From Isotricha intestinalis (lineage: Eukaryota > Ciliophora > Litostomatea > Vestibuliferida > Isotrichidae), in NCBI GenBank assembly GCA_023807065.1, contig JAJJLU010000684.1, positions 1 to 23,294 on the forward strand: DNA of 23,294 bases. Reading direction: 5' to 3'. The position numbers and the translations under genes are program-made. Below the pieces are notes generated by a model. The model was not told where the DNA came from. It did not search any database and was given only the letters and a program-made list of their open reading frames with translations. Of this stretch, positions 1-8,270 are shown one piece after another (the first letter of the stretch is position 1; every line of letters starts with the position of its first letter).

Positions 1-41
1 TCCCCAATCCCCAATCCCCAATCCCCAATCCCCAATCCCCA
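1..41. repeat. Telomere, C-strand, 7-nt repeat
   Basis: Five complete TCCCCAA units and a sixth lacking its last base run from the first base, then the sequence changes abruptly to AT-rich DNA. Read on the other strand this is a 3' end of TTGGGGA units. A C-rich strand at the 5' end of a contig is the orientation expected of a chromosome terminus. Ciliate telomeres are usually G4T2 or G4T4; a 7-nt unit with an extra A is different and supports a distinct ciliate lineage. I recall this unit from rumen litostomes but could not check it. Confidence 0.95.
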
Positions 42-468
42 TTTTTTCTTTATTTAATTGTTTATAAAATTATTGATTGTTAATTAAATGATTAATAATA
101 TTTGTTTATTCAAATTTTTACAAAAAAATTTCTTTGACCAAAATTATTATTTTCCGAAATTTTAAAATATTTTCTCAAATAAGATAATCATTTCCTAAAT
201 TTTTAGATTTAAACTCTCTTTCATTTAAATTCTTAAATAAATATTTGAAAATACAAATTCATAAAAATAAGTAAGTAAAATTACTTAAAAAATAAAAAAT
301 CCATTTTCAAAAAAGATAATATCAAAAAGAGATTACAAAACCTATTATTCTCCATTTAATTTTAATTATTCACATAAGAATGAATTATTTATACTATTTT
401 TAATTAAAAAATAATTTTAAAAACTTTCTTAATATAAATTAAAAATTAAAAAAAATAACTTAAAAAAA
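42..468. other. Subtelomeric spacer, no gene seen
   Basis: About 430 bases of very AT-rich DNA lie between the telomere and the first start codon. No open frame, tandem repeat or recognisable chromosome-breakage motif was found. The first gene therefore starts less than 0.5 kb from the chromosome end, and its promoter must lie in this segment. Confidence 0.7.
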
Positions 469-1095
469 ATGGATTTTGATAAAGTAGTAGAAGGTAACCT
501 TCTATATATATAACCATTACTTTTTAACTAAAAAATAGTAATCCAAAAAGCAAAAGACATAATAAACAAGCGTGGAGTAGAATCAATTCGTTCTTCAGGA
601 AGAGTATTTCGTCAATTTAATTCATATGATGGAAAAGATAAATTAAACAAAGATGACTTTCATTTTGGTTTAAGAGAATGTGGAATAAATTTACCAGAAA
701 ATGACATTCAAATAATATTAAATTTCTTTGAAAAAGATAATGATGGAATGATTAATTTTTCAGAATTTTTAACTGCTTTAAGAGGAAAACCAAATGAAAG
801 AAGACAAGCAATTATAGATAAAGCTTTTTTAAAATTTGATAAAGAAGGAACTGGATTAATAGATGTTATGGAAATTAGACAAGTTTATAATTGTTCTAAA
901 CATCCTAAAGTCGTTTCTGCTGAAATGAGTGAAGAACAAGTTTTTTCTTTATTTTTAAAAAATTTTAATGATAAAACTAATACTGGGAAAATTGATAGAA
1001 AAGAATGGAATGATTATTATGCAGCTGTTAGTTATTCTATTGAAAATGATGATCATTTTGTTATTATGATGAAAACAACTTGGCAGTTAGATTAA
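469..1095 (+). CDS. CAPSL: Calcyphosin-like EF-hand protein, 193 aa, one intron
   Basis: Calcium-binding protein of the calcyphosin/CAPSL family, which in ciliated cells is linked to cilia and calcium signalling. Exons are 469-493 and 539-1095; removing the 45-nt intron joins an ATG at 469 to the main frame with phase kept, giving 193 residues, close to the usual size of about 190-210. EF1 (residues 37-48) is degenerate. EF2 (73-84, ending DNDGMINFSE), EF3 (109-120, DKEGTGLIDVME) and EF4 (about 153-164, DKTNTGKIDRKE) look able to bind calcium. Two family signatures are visible: HPKV followed by an acidic stretch between EF3 and EF4, and the C-terminus FVIMMKTTWQL, matching the FVAMMTSAWQL-type end of animal calcyphosin. 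An ATG at residue 79 is internal to EF2 and cannot be the real start. The stop is TAA. The function in this organism is inferred from the family. Confidence 0.92.
494..538 (+). other. 45-nt spliceosomal intron in the calcyphosin-like gene
   Basis: The intron starts GTAACC and ends AAATAG, with TTTTTAACTAA just upstream of the acceptor resembling a pyrimidine tract plus branch point. It contains stops, and its removal restores one frame from the ATG at 469 into the EF-hand domains. It interrupts codon 9 after the first base. Confidence 0.85.
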
Positions 1096-1531
1096 GGATT
1101 TATTATAAGAATTTTTTAAAAAAGTTTTTTTAATTTTTTTTTTTTTTCAAAGCAGTTATTAAAATAAAAAATAAATTTTTTTATTATTTATTTATATTAA
1201 ATTTTTTTTCTTATAAAGTTGGTAAATTTTATGTTTAAAATTTCTTTCATAAAATCAGAAGGTATATTTTTATTTTTTCTCTTTCTATTGAATTTTAAAA
1301 GTTTTCTTTGTTTTTTTATAATTTATTGATATAAAATTTTTCTGAAAATAAATATTATATTTTTTAATGATTTAGAATCTTTTTATTATTTTACAGTAAA
1401 TAAATATCATCTAGTTTTCATCTGTTTAAATATATATCATTTTTAACATTAAATTGATGATTATTGTCTTACATTTTTTATAATTAAATAAAAAAAAAAA
1501 ACAATAAAACTCTCAAAAATTTATAAATAAA
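1096..1531. other. Spacer between convergent genes
   Basis: The two flanking genes converge here, so the segment should hold both 3' ends. It is dominated by long T and A runs (for example 1126-1148 and 1490-1501). On the minus strand about 1197-1320 there is a short open frame ending in TAA whose last part includes IPSDFMKEILNIKFTNFIR. It has no start codon or partner exon I can support and may be a gene remnant or chance. Nothing else was recognised. Confidence 0.5.
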
Positions 1532-1969
1532 TTATTTATTGATTTTAATAAGTATATGTCTAATTTTATTCTCTAAAGAATTTAATAGAAATTCATCATC
1601 ATTATCAATCATATTAGATAAATTTTCTATAATTTCGTCAAATCTTTTATCAGCTTGATTAACTTGTCTAACTTTAATAATCCATCTAACAAAAATCAAT
1701 AATTGAGATAAATAACAATTCCTTTTTCCCATCGCAAAAATTTGATCTTTAGTTATATTATTTCTTGAAACATTTGTTTGATAAATTGATTTCTATTTTT
1801 TATTTAATTAATTATTTAATATTTTAAATACCCCTTCTTTAATTGTTTCTATTTCAGTATTTATTCTTTGTAAAATTTCATTTAATTTTCTTTCTTGATC
1901 TTCTTTATCAAAGTTTTCATTTCCTTGTAAATTTACTTTTGATTTATTTTTACTTTTAAAACAACCCAT
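1532..1969 (-). CDS. Small protein with MGC acylation-type N-terminus, 132 aa, one intron
   Basis: I do not recognise the family. The start is ATG at 1969-1967, reading MGCFKSKNKSK. Exon 1 is 1969-1832 (46 codons), the intron is 1831-1793, and exon 2 is 1792-1532 (86 codons plus TAA). Splicing is in phase 0 and produces one uninterrupted frame. Gly2 followed by Cys3 and a basic patch is the classic pattern for dual N-myristoylation and palmitoylation, so membrane attachment is likely. The rest appears helical and charged: residues about 20-46 suggest a coiled coil, residues about 70-90 hold a hydrophobic helix (LSQLLIFVRWIIKVRQ), and an acidic segment (IDNDDEF) lies near the end. The size and helical make-up faintly recall an N-terminal ESCRT-III (CHMP6-like) fragment, but the match is too weak to call. 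Exon 2 alone contains an internal ATG that would miss the acylation signal. Confidence 0.72.
1793..1831 (-). other. 39-nt intron in the MGC protein gene
   Basis: On the minus strand the intron starts GTATTT and ends AAAATAG, with a TTAATTAAA branch-like stretch before the acceptor. It contains in-frame stops, and its removal joins GGG (residue 46) to AAA in phase 0. Size and ends resemble the intron at 494-538, which supports both calls. Confidence 0.75.
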
Positions 1970-2091
1970 TAAGATTAAATTTAAAATTAATTATTTATTT
2001 TAAAAATATTTTATTACCCAAACGTTTAAAATGAGTAAATTGACTCAATATCATCTTTATTAAAAAAACAATTTTTAAAACATTATCTCTG

Positions 2092-2572
2092 AAATATGAA
2101 GATGAATATATAAAATATATAATATCAAATTTCAATGAATTGTCAATTCAAAAAGGAAATATTCAAAATAAAAAAAGTAATGTACTTTTTAATGAAAATA
2201 ATCCAATATTATTTGAAAGAGATAAATATAAATATATTCCTGGAATATAATTTAATAGAAAAAAAGTTTGTGATTGTGAAAGCAAAAAATTTAACAATTA
2301 AAATAATTGCTAAAAAAATAAGGAATAAAAATGTAACTCTTATTTCTGGTTTAGAAAATTATATTGATAATATTAATACTATATGTAAATCTTTAGCTAA
2401 ACATTTTGTAACTAGTGTTACTGTTAAAGATGAAATTTCTGGTTTAAAAAATGTTATTTTTATTCAAGGACATTGGGTTGATGAATTAGTTTAAAAATTA
2501 ATTGAAGAATTTAAAATTAATAAAAGGATTATTAAAATTGAAGATAGATTAAAAACTAAAAAAAAGAAATAA
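2092..2572 (+). pseudogene. EIF2D: Broken eIF2D C-terminal fragment (SUI1 domain)
   Basis: The segment encodes the C-terminal SUI1/eIF1-like domain of eIF2D (ligatin), a factor that delivers tRNA to, and recycles, 40S ribosomes. The recognisable part runs from about 2280: NKNVTLISGLENYID, then VTVKDEISGLKNVIFIQGHW, then LIEEFKINKRIIKIEDRLK and a final KKKK before TAA at 2570-2572. These match the KKVT..xLE, QGN and LLLEEY-RK-I..LE.ALK..KKK elements of animal eIF2D. Three lesions are visible. A TAA at 2492-2494 interrupts the domain between DELV and KLIEEF. The upstream coding-like part (KYEDEYIKYIISNFNEL, 2092-2247) is in another frame, with no plausible intron to reconcile them. The PUA and winged-helix regions are missing, because the neighbouring gene starts only about 120 bases upstream. 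Either a pseudogene or a badly damaged assembly; a functional copy presumably lies elsewhere. Confidence 0.68.
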
Positions 2573-3270
2573 TATATTTCTCTTTAATATTCATTATTCA
2601 ATTAATATAAAATTGTTTCATTGTTTTTTTATATTAAATTTTCTAATTGATTATTCTCAGTATGGGAGATATATTTTTTATCTGAATTTATTATTCCATC
2701 TATTCATGAATCATTGCTAAATAAACTTTTTGTTGTTTCTGATAAATTTGAAGATGATATTTTATTTAAATATTGTCTAGAAATAAATAAGAATAAGGTA
2801 TAAATGAAAATAATGGAATCTAGTATTTTTTCTAGAAAATCGTTTATTAACAGTTAAACATAAATTTTTTTAATTTCAATAAATAATTTATCAATTATTA
2901 TTTATATAAATTAGTTCCTTAATAATTTCCTTTTATACACTTTCAAATTTTAAGGACTTATATTATTTTAAATTTTGAAAAAAAGTGAAATTATCACATA
3001 CTAAAATTTAAAAAATTTAAAAGTTATTTAATTAATAAACTTAAAATGTTCATACGAACAATATCATATAATGTTTAATAATATATCAAGATAATAAAAT
3101 AAAAAATGAATTCTTTTAAAAAACTCATAAAACAATATTTAATCAATAAAATATTTTTTTATTTTTGAAAATGAAAAATTAAATAAATTATTAAAAAATT
3201 AAAAAAAAAACCAAAATATTTAAATATAAATATATAATATAATATTAATAATATATAAAAAAGATTTTTC
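2573..3270. other. Spacer with a short coding-like stretch
   Basis: About 700 bases without a supportable gene. On the plus strand 2651-2800 is open for 50 codons and reads coding-like (WEIYFLSEFIIPSIHE, then VVSDKFEDDILFKYCLEI). The stretch follows an AG (2659-2660) that could be a splice acceptor and ends at TAA 2801-2803. No start codon or partner exon was found and the family is not recognised, so it could be a fragment of a lost gene. From 2850 to 3270 only AT-rich spacer is seen; it holds the 3' end of the minus-strand gene that follows. Confidence 0.45.
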
Positions 3271-4395
3271 TTAATTCATAGAAATATTTTGATTGCTTTC
3301 CCCAATACAAAAAAATGAAAAAGATGAAAAAATTTTTCCAATAAATTTTCTTTTTTTATTATTATTTTTTTCATATACAAGTAAAAATTCTAAATACTCA
3401 TATTTATTTAAATTAAATTCTATTTTTTCCTTTATTTCCCATTTAAGAGTATTAATTATATACAATGAATTTGAACATGTTTCAATAATTACATTTTCAT
3501 CATCAATATAATAAAATTCTTTAATTGTTTCTTTGAATTCTAATTCTCCGTTTTTCATTTCTCTTTTCTCAAAATCAAAGTAATAAACTGAACCATTATC
3601 ACATAAATATTTTTCTGTTATTTTTTTCAAATTAGCATCATAAAAATCTGAGTTATAAATTTGAAGACAATTTTCTGAATTATAAATTGAAATAGAATAA
3701 TTTTCATATGAACATGGTTCATAAGGATCTCCTGAAGAAAGAGTTTCTCCTTCTAAAATAAAAAAATTTTTATTATTATTAAATAATTCTATAATTATTT
3801 TATACGCATCTGAAAAAACATCAGAATCATCATCACCTTCAAATTCATTATTATTATAATCAAAATAATAAAAATTATCATCTTCATCAATTTCAAATTC
3901 ATCATTATCACATTCAAAATTATGCTCATCGGTTTTTTTAGGTTTTATTTTATATTCAAATTCTATAATTGGATTTTCTTTTTGAGCAAATAATATTTTT
4001 CCAGAATAATCAATAATAGAAAAATTCTTTGAATATATAATTATTTCATTTTTAATTTTATTTTGAACAAAAGAATATACTTTTTTAACTGTAAAAATAT
4101 GTTCCATTTTATTTAATTTAAAATTTAATTTCCATAATGAAAGATCACCACCGGATAAAATTAATATTTCATTTAAAGGAGTTATTTCCATCTTTCTTAC
4201 ACACGCTAAATCTTTTTGATTTTTAATTTGTGAAATGATTTCTAAAGTATCAATATTATATAGAGTGAAATTTCCTGAGTGAACCAATAAATTATTTTGA
4301 AAAATAAACATGTAATCAATATAATTACATTTATATTTAGTAATTATATTCATTTTTGAATCTTTTTTATCAACACTCTCAACTAATTTGGGCAT
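3271..4395 (-). CDS. Acidic beta-propeller-like protein of unknown function, 374 aa
   Basis: An intact, intronless frame from ATG (4395-4393) to TAA (3273-3271). I do not recognise the family. The first 150 residues alternate short hydrophobic beta-strand-like segments with turns in a WD40-like rhythm: LLVHSGNFTLYNIDTLEIIS, then MEITPLNEILILSGGDLSLW, then KNEIIIYSKNFSIIDYSGKI. Similar units return near the C-terminus (SNSLYIINTLKWEIKEKIEF). No strict WD pairs or GH motifs are present, so it is at best a divergent propeller. Residues about 155-200 are a strongly acidic insert rich in Asp, Glu, Asn and Phe/Tyr. No signal peptide or membrane span is visible, so it is probably cytosolic and a protein-binding scaffold. 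The neighbouring spacers hold decayed frames, but this frame shows no lesion. Confidence 0.7.
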   Translation of the reverse strand: MPKLVESVDKKDSKMNIITKYKCNYIDYMFIFQNNLLVHSGNFTLYNIDTLEIISQIKNQKDLACVRKMEITPLNEILILSGGDLSLWKLNFKLNKMEHIFTVKKVYSFVQNKIKNEIIIYSKNFSIIDYSGKILFAQKENPIIEFEYKIKPKKTDEHNFECDNDEFEIDEDDNFYYFDYNNNEFEGDDDSDVFSDAYKIIIELFNNNKNFFILEGETLSSGDPYEPCSYENYSISIYNSENCLQIYNSDFYDANLKKITEKYLCDNGSVYYFDFEKREMKNGELEFKETIKEFYYIDDENVIIETCSNSLYIINTLKWEIKEKIEFNLNKYEYLEFLLVYEKNNNKKRKFIGKIFSSFSFFCIGESNQNISMN

Positions 4396-4824
4396 TTTTA
4401 TTTATTTACATTTGATTTTTTTCATTTTTTTATATTTAAAAAAAAGTAGAAATAAAGAATATTATTTAAAATAAATATTTAATTTTATTAATGGTTTTAA
4501 TTGAAATTATTTATTAAATTAATAAACATTTTAAAGAGATTTAATATAATTCATATAAAATAGATTGAATAAATTTAATGATTAATAATTTAGTAGAAAT
4601 ATATTTCAAATACTTATAAGATTGAAATATAAATTCACTTGTTTTAAGGATATAAATCCCCTTTTTGGTATCAAATTAAAAAAATTAAAAAGTCATTCAT
4701 CTCATAAAATTATTAAAATTGCCAATAATAACTAATATCTATAGATTAAAAAAACTAAAAATATATCAGATTTATGTTCTTCGTTAATTAAGAATAAAAG
4801 AAAAATATATATAGAAATAATTAA
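4396..4824. other. Spacer upstream of the propeller-like gene
   Basis: AT-rich DNA that should hold the promoter of the minus-strand gene ending at 3271. No open frame, RNA gene or clear repeat was recognised. Confidence 0.5.
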
Positions 4825-5080
4825 CAATATATAATAATATATAATAAAGTAATTAAAGAACGATTAAAAACTGAAAATATTCCACCTAGAGCTTATTGTA
4901 AAATATTCATAACTCAACAATTAAAATAGATAGGAGAAAAAGAAGAATATAAAATTAATAATCAATTTACAAATAAATTGAAATATAGAATATATAGTTT
5001 ATGTATATATAATTTTTTTTAACTTAAATTTTTGTGTCATAGAGGATATTTTGAGAGAAGAGGTATTAATAAAAATGTAG
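4825..5080 (+). pseudogene. Coding-like relic with one in-frame TAG and a candidate intron
   Basis: From 4825 the frame reads VIKERLKTENIPPRAYCKIF and then ITQQLK before a TAG at 4927-4929. In the same frame it continues IGEKEEYKINNQFTNKLKYR. A 46-nt segment (4997-5042) has GT..CATAG ends and TTTTTTTTAAC before the acceptor, like the two supported introns. Removing it joins RIY to KDILREEVLIKM and a TAG at 5078-5080. The presence of Pro, Arg, Cys and Gly in such AT-rich DNA, together with the intron-like segment, suggests a real former gene or a gene whose start I cannot see. The family is not recognised. It could still be chance. Confidence 0.33.
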
Positions 5081-5768
5081 TATGTAAAACAAAAAATAAT
5101 ATTATTAAACATATTATTAATAAATATGAAAATTAAAAAGACAAAAAATATATTAAAGAGTGAATTGAAAATAATAGATATTAAAAAAATGAATCTTTTA
5201 AACTATTATTACCCATTATCTAATATCCTAATTCACCCAATCACAATAAGAATTTAAGGAAAACATAATCAAATGTTTGAGAATCCCTGCCAAAGGGAAA
5301 TAATTAAAAAAACAAATGACTTCAAAAAGAAGGATACCTGCATATTTAGTAATAGGGTAATATTATTATTTATTTTAGGGATTTAGGATAGTAATATTTG
5401 ATCCTAAAATATTCATTTATTTTAGGTTAAATTTAAATAATTCGTATAAATGTGTTTTTAATATATTTAAATCAGCTATATATAATTAGTTTTAGAATGT
5501 ATAAATTAATTATAATGTCAGTGTGTAATTAATTTAAAGGGAGTAAATTAATAAGCCTAAAAATTTATTGATGGAAAAGAGTATAATATTTATATATTTA
5601 AGAGAAATTATAAAGAAGCAAATGAAATTTAAAAGATAATTAATATTTATGAATAAACAAAATAAATAAAAAATTTTCAAAAAAAATAAAACAAATATAA
5701 TCTTTATTAAATTAAATAAAATATAAAACAAATTTTATAAATATCAACAGAAATCAACGAATTTAAAA
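5081..5768. other. Spacer upstream of the kinase gene
   Basis: No gene supported. The frame that precedes it continues with scattered stops to about 5165. At 5382-5408 an 8-bp inverted repeat (TTTAGGAT and ATCCTAAA, 11-nt loop) sits next to two copies of ATTTATTTTAGG (from about 5368 and 5414). Its role is unknown. The last 100 bases before the kinase ATG are A-rich and presumably include its promoter and short 5' leader. Confidence 0.4.
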
Positions 5769-8039
5769 ATGTCATCTCAAGATAAAGAAACAATAATAGG
5801 AGACTACATAGTAAAAAAAACATTAGGAAAAGGAACATTTAGTAAAGTAAAATTAGGAATACACAAAGTGACAAATCAAAAAGTAGCAATAAAAATATTA
5901 GAAAAATCAAAAATATTAGAAAAAGATGATTTAGAAAGGATAATAAGAGAAATGGATATAATACGTCAATTAAAACATCCTAATATAGCAAAAGTATATG
6001 AAATGTGTGAAAGTGATGATTTTTTTTTTATAATGATGGAATATTGTTCAGGTGGAGAATTATTTAATTATATAGTTAAAAATCAAAGATTATCAGAAGA
6101 AGAAACCTCTTTTTTTTTTTATCAAATAATAAATGGTTTAGAATATATTCATTCTAAAAATATTGCTCATAGAGATTTAAAACCAGAAAATTTATTATTA
6201 GATGAAAATAATATAATTAAAATAATTGATTTTGGATTATCTAATTATTTCTATGAAAAAAAATTATCTACTCCTTGTGGAAGTCCTTGTTATGCTTCTC
6301 CAGAAATGATTTCTGGAAAAAAATACGATGGATTTTTAATTGATATTTGGGCTCTTGGAATTACTCTTTTTGCAATGATGTGTGGTTATTTACCTTTTGA
6401 AGATGAATATAATGACGAATTATATAAAAAAATATTACAATGTAATTTAAATTTTCCAAAACATCTTAGTAAATGTGCTAAAGATATTATGAAAAAAATA
6501 TTAGTTACTGATCCTAAGAAAAGAATCAATATTCAAGAAATTAAAGAACATCCTTTTTATTTAAATGGAAAAGAGCTTTTTGAAGAAAGGTTTTTTATTC
6601 TTGAAGAAAATGACTATGCTGTTTTTGACAAAATTAATTTAAAAAGAAATAAAAGTTTTGATGTTTCTAGATGTGATATTGATAAAATGATTGAAAATTA
6701 TAGAAGTAAGAAAAATGAAAATCGAAGGGAAGAGAAAAATAATCAAAATATAAGTAATGATAAGAGAAAAGAAGATAATAATGTTTTTCATAATAATAAT
6801 ATTGATATTGCTTCTGGGCAAATTATTGAAAAAAAAGAAGTTGAAGATAACAAAAAAAATAATATTAAGAATATTAAAAAAGAAATTATTAAAGAAAATA
6901 ATATTATTCATAATAATATCAATAAAGAACTTAATGAACAATATTGTATTAATATAAATCAACCAGAAATTGAACAAAATTCAAATATTAATCAAAATGA
7001 TAAGACCAGAAACACAAAAAATAATTTTAAAGAAAATTCAAAAGAAAAAAAGCAACATAAAGTTCCAAAAAAGATTTCTCAAAGAGAGGCAAAAAAAAAA
7101 TTAAATAGTATAATAAATATATTTACAAATCAAACAATAACAACTCCTTCATTAACAAACAGAGAAACAACATTTAATAATCCTAAACATCATATAAGAA
7201 AGCAAAATAATACAAATATAATAAATCTACACTCAACAATAACAAATAAGAACACAAAAAATGTAAATTATCCGAATAAAATAAATCAATATAATATATT
7301 AAATGATTATTTAAATAATGGAGCTTTAATTTATAAGAAAAATAATCATTTATCAAGAATACCAAAAATTACTATATTTGGTCATAAAAAAAGAAAAGGA
7401 AAAAGTCAATTTAGAACAACAAATACTACTTTGAATAATAAAAATACTTCTTTAATAAATGAGCCAAATTCAAGTTTATTTAATCAATATATGAATAATA
7501 ATAAAAGTAAAGGACATTCTACCGAAAGAACTGATTTTGAAATTAGTGAATTTGTTAATATTAGTTATAGAAATAATAATAATATTCATGATTCAAATAT
7601 TACTAATGATGGACCTGTTTATACTGTTGGAAATAGTAATAGAGGAAGATTCAATTTTTTGAAATTTAAAATTAAAAATGATATTCCTAAAAAAGTTCCT
7701 TTAATAAAAAATAATAAAGAAAAGAAATTCAATGGAAAAAAAAAAATATTAATTAATAATGATATTTTAAATAATAATTGCCAGAGTAATAGAGAAGAAT
7801 ATTCTTCACAAAAGAAGAAATTACCTTCTATTATTAATGGGTATGATAAAAATAATAATAATAGAAAATTTGATTTTATTATTTCTAATAAATCTCATTT
7901 AAAAACCGAAACTAATATCGAAAAAAATAATATAATTTTTGGTAATAATATTACTTCAAGAATTAGAGAATCATCTAATTTAAGATTTAATAGACCAATT
8001 AGATTTAATAAATTAAAAATCAAAGATTTTATTATGTAA
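5769..8039 (+). CDS. Ser/Thr protein kinase, CAMK/AMPK-related, with Asn-rich tail, 756 aa
   Basis: A complete catalytic domain occupies residues about 13-267. It has a Gly-rich loop GKGTFSKV (20-27), VAIK with the ATP lysine K42, a C-helix Glu at about 61, HRDLKPEN with catalytic D136, DFG with D154, and an activation segment LSTPCGSPCYASPE. T168 aligns with the LKB1-type phosphosite (AMPK T172). DIWALGITLFAMMCGYLPF and RINIQEIKEHPF complete subdomains IX-XI. The T-loop and GSPCYASPEM place it among the AMPK/MARK/SNF1-related kinases, which are expanded in ciliates; assignment to one subfamily is not possible. Residues about 270-756 are low complexity, rich in Asn, Lys and Ile, with basic patches. 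No UBA, KA1 or membrane segment is visible there. Activation by phosphorylation of T168 is inferred. The ATG at 5769 follows an A-rich leader; the stop is TAA. Confidence 0.93.
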   Translation: MSSQDKETIIGDYIVKKTLGKGTFSKVKLGIHKVTNQKVAIKILEKSKILEKDDLERIIREMDIIRQLKHPNIAKVYEMCESDDFFFIMMEYCSGGELFNYIVKNQRLSEEETSFFFYQIINGLEYIHSKNIAHRDLKPENLLLDENNIIKIIDFGLSNYFYEKKLSTPCGSPCYASPEMISGKKYDGFLIDIWALGITLFAMMCGYLPFEDEYNDELYKKILQCNLNFPKHLSKCAKDIMKKILVTDPKKRINIQEIKEHPFYLNGKELFEERFFILEENDYAVFDKINLKRNKSFDVSRCDIDKMIENYRSKKNENRREEKNNQNISNDKRKEDNNVFHNNNIDIASGQIIEKKEVEDNKKNNIKNIKKEIIKENNIIHNNINKELNEQYCININQPEIEQNSNINQNDKTRNTKNNFKENSKEKKQHKVPKKISQREAKKKLNSIINIFTNQTITTPSLTNRETTFNNPKHHIRKQNNTNIINLHSTITNKNTKNVNYPNKINQYNILNDYLNNGALIYKKNNHLSRIPKITIFGHKKRKGKSQFRTTNTTLNNKNTSLINEPNSSLFNQYMNNNKSKGHSTERTDFEISEFVNISYRNNNNIHDSNITNDGPVYTVGNSNRGRFNFLKFKIKNDIPKKVPLIKNNKEKKFNGKKKILINNDILNNNCQSNREEYSSQKKKLPSIINGYDKNNNNRKFDFIISNKSHLKTETNIEKNNIIFGNNITSRIRESSNLRFNRPIRFNKLKIKDFIM

Positions 8040-8270
8040 ATAAGTTAAAAAGGTAAGAAATACATATTAGAATAATAATGACTTTTTTTATTTTTTACAT
8101 CTTTTAAATTTAATTTTTTTTGAAAAATTATTTATGCTTTTTCTTATTTTTGAATATTCATTATTTAGATTTAGTTATTTTGAATTCATTATATCTTTGA
8201 AAAGACATAGTAAAAAAATAAAATCACTTATTTTACTGTGTAAAAGATTTTTTTGATGTGGATAAATTAA
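8040..8270. other. 3' spacer of the kinase gene
   Basis: T-rich DNA that should contain the kinase 3' end. No gene, repeat or RNA structure was recognised. Confidence 0.45.

Noticed and set aside
5382..5408. 8-bp inverted repeat as a terminator or regulatory RNA
   Set aside because: The stem is short and AT-rich, no gene ends there, and such pairs are common by chance at this composition.
5534..5731. Minus-strand frame of 65 codons upstream of the kinase
   Set aside because: It consists almost wholly of Phe, Leu and Ile from an A-rich plus strand; this looks like composition, not a membrane protein gene.
6639..7365. Open frames on the minus strand and in a second plus frame inside the kinase tail
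   Set aside because: They are low-complexity shadows of the Asn/Lys-rich kinase tail, made of Ile, Asn, Phe and Lys repeats, without independent coding character.
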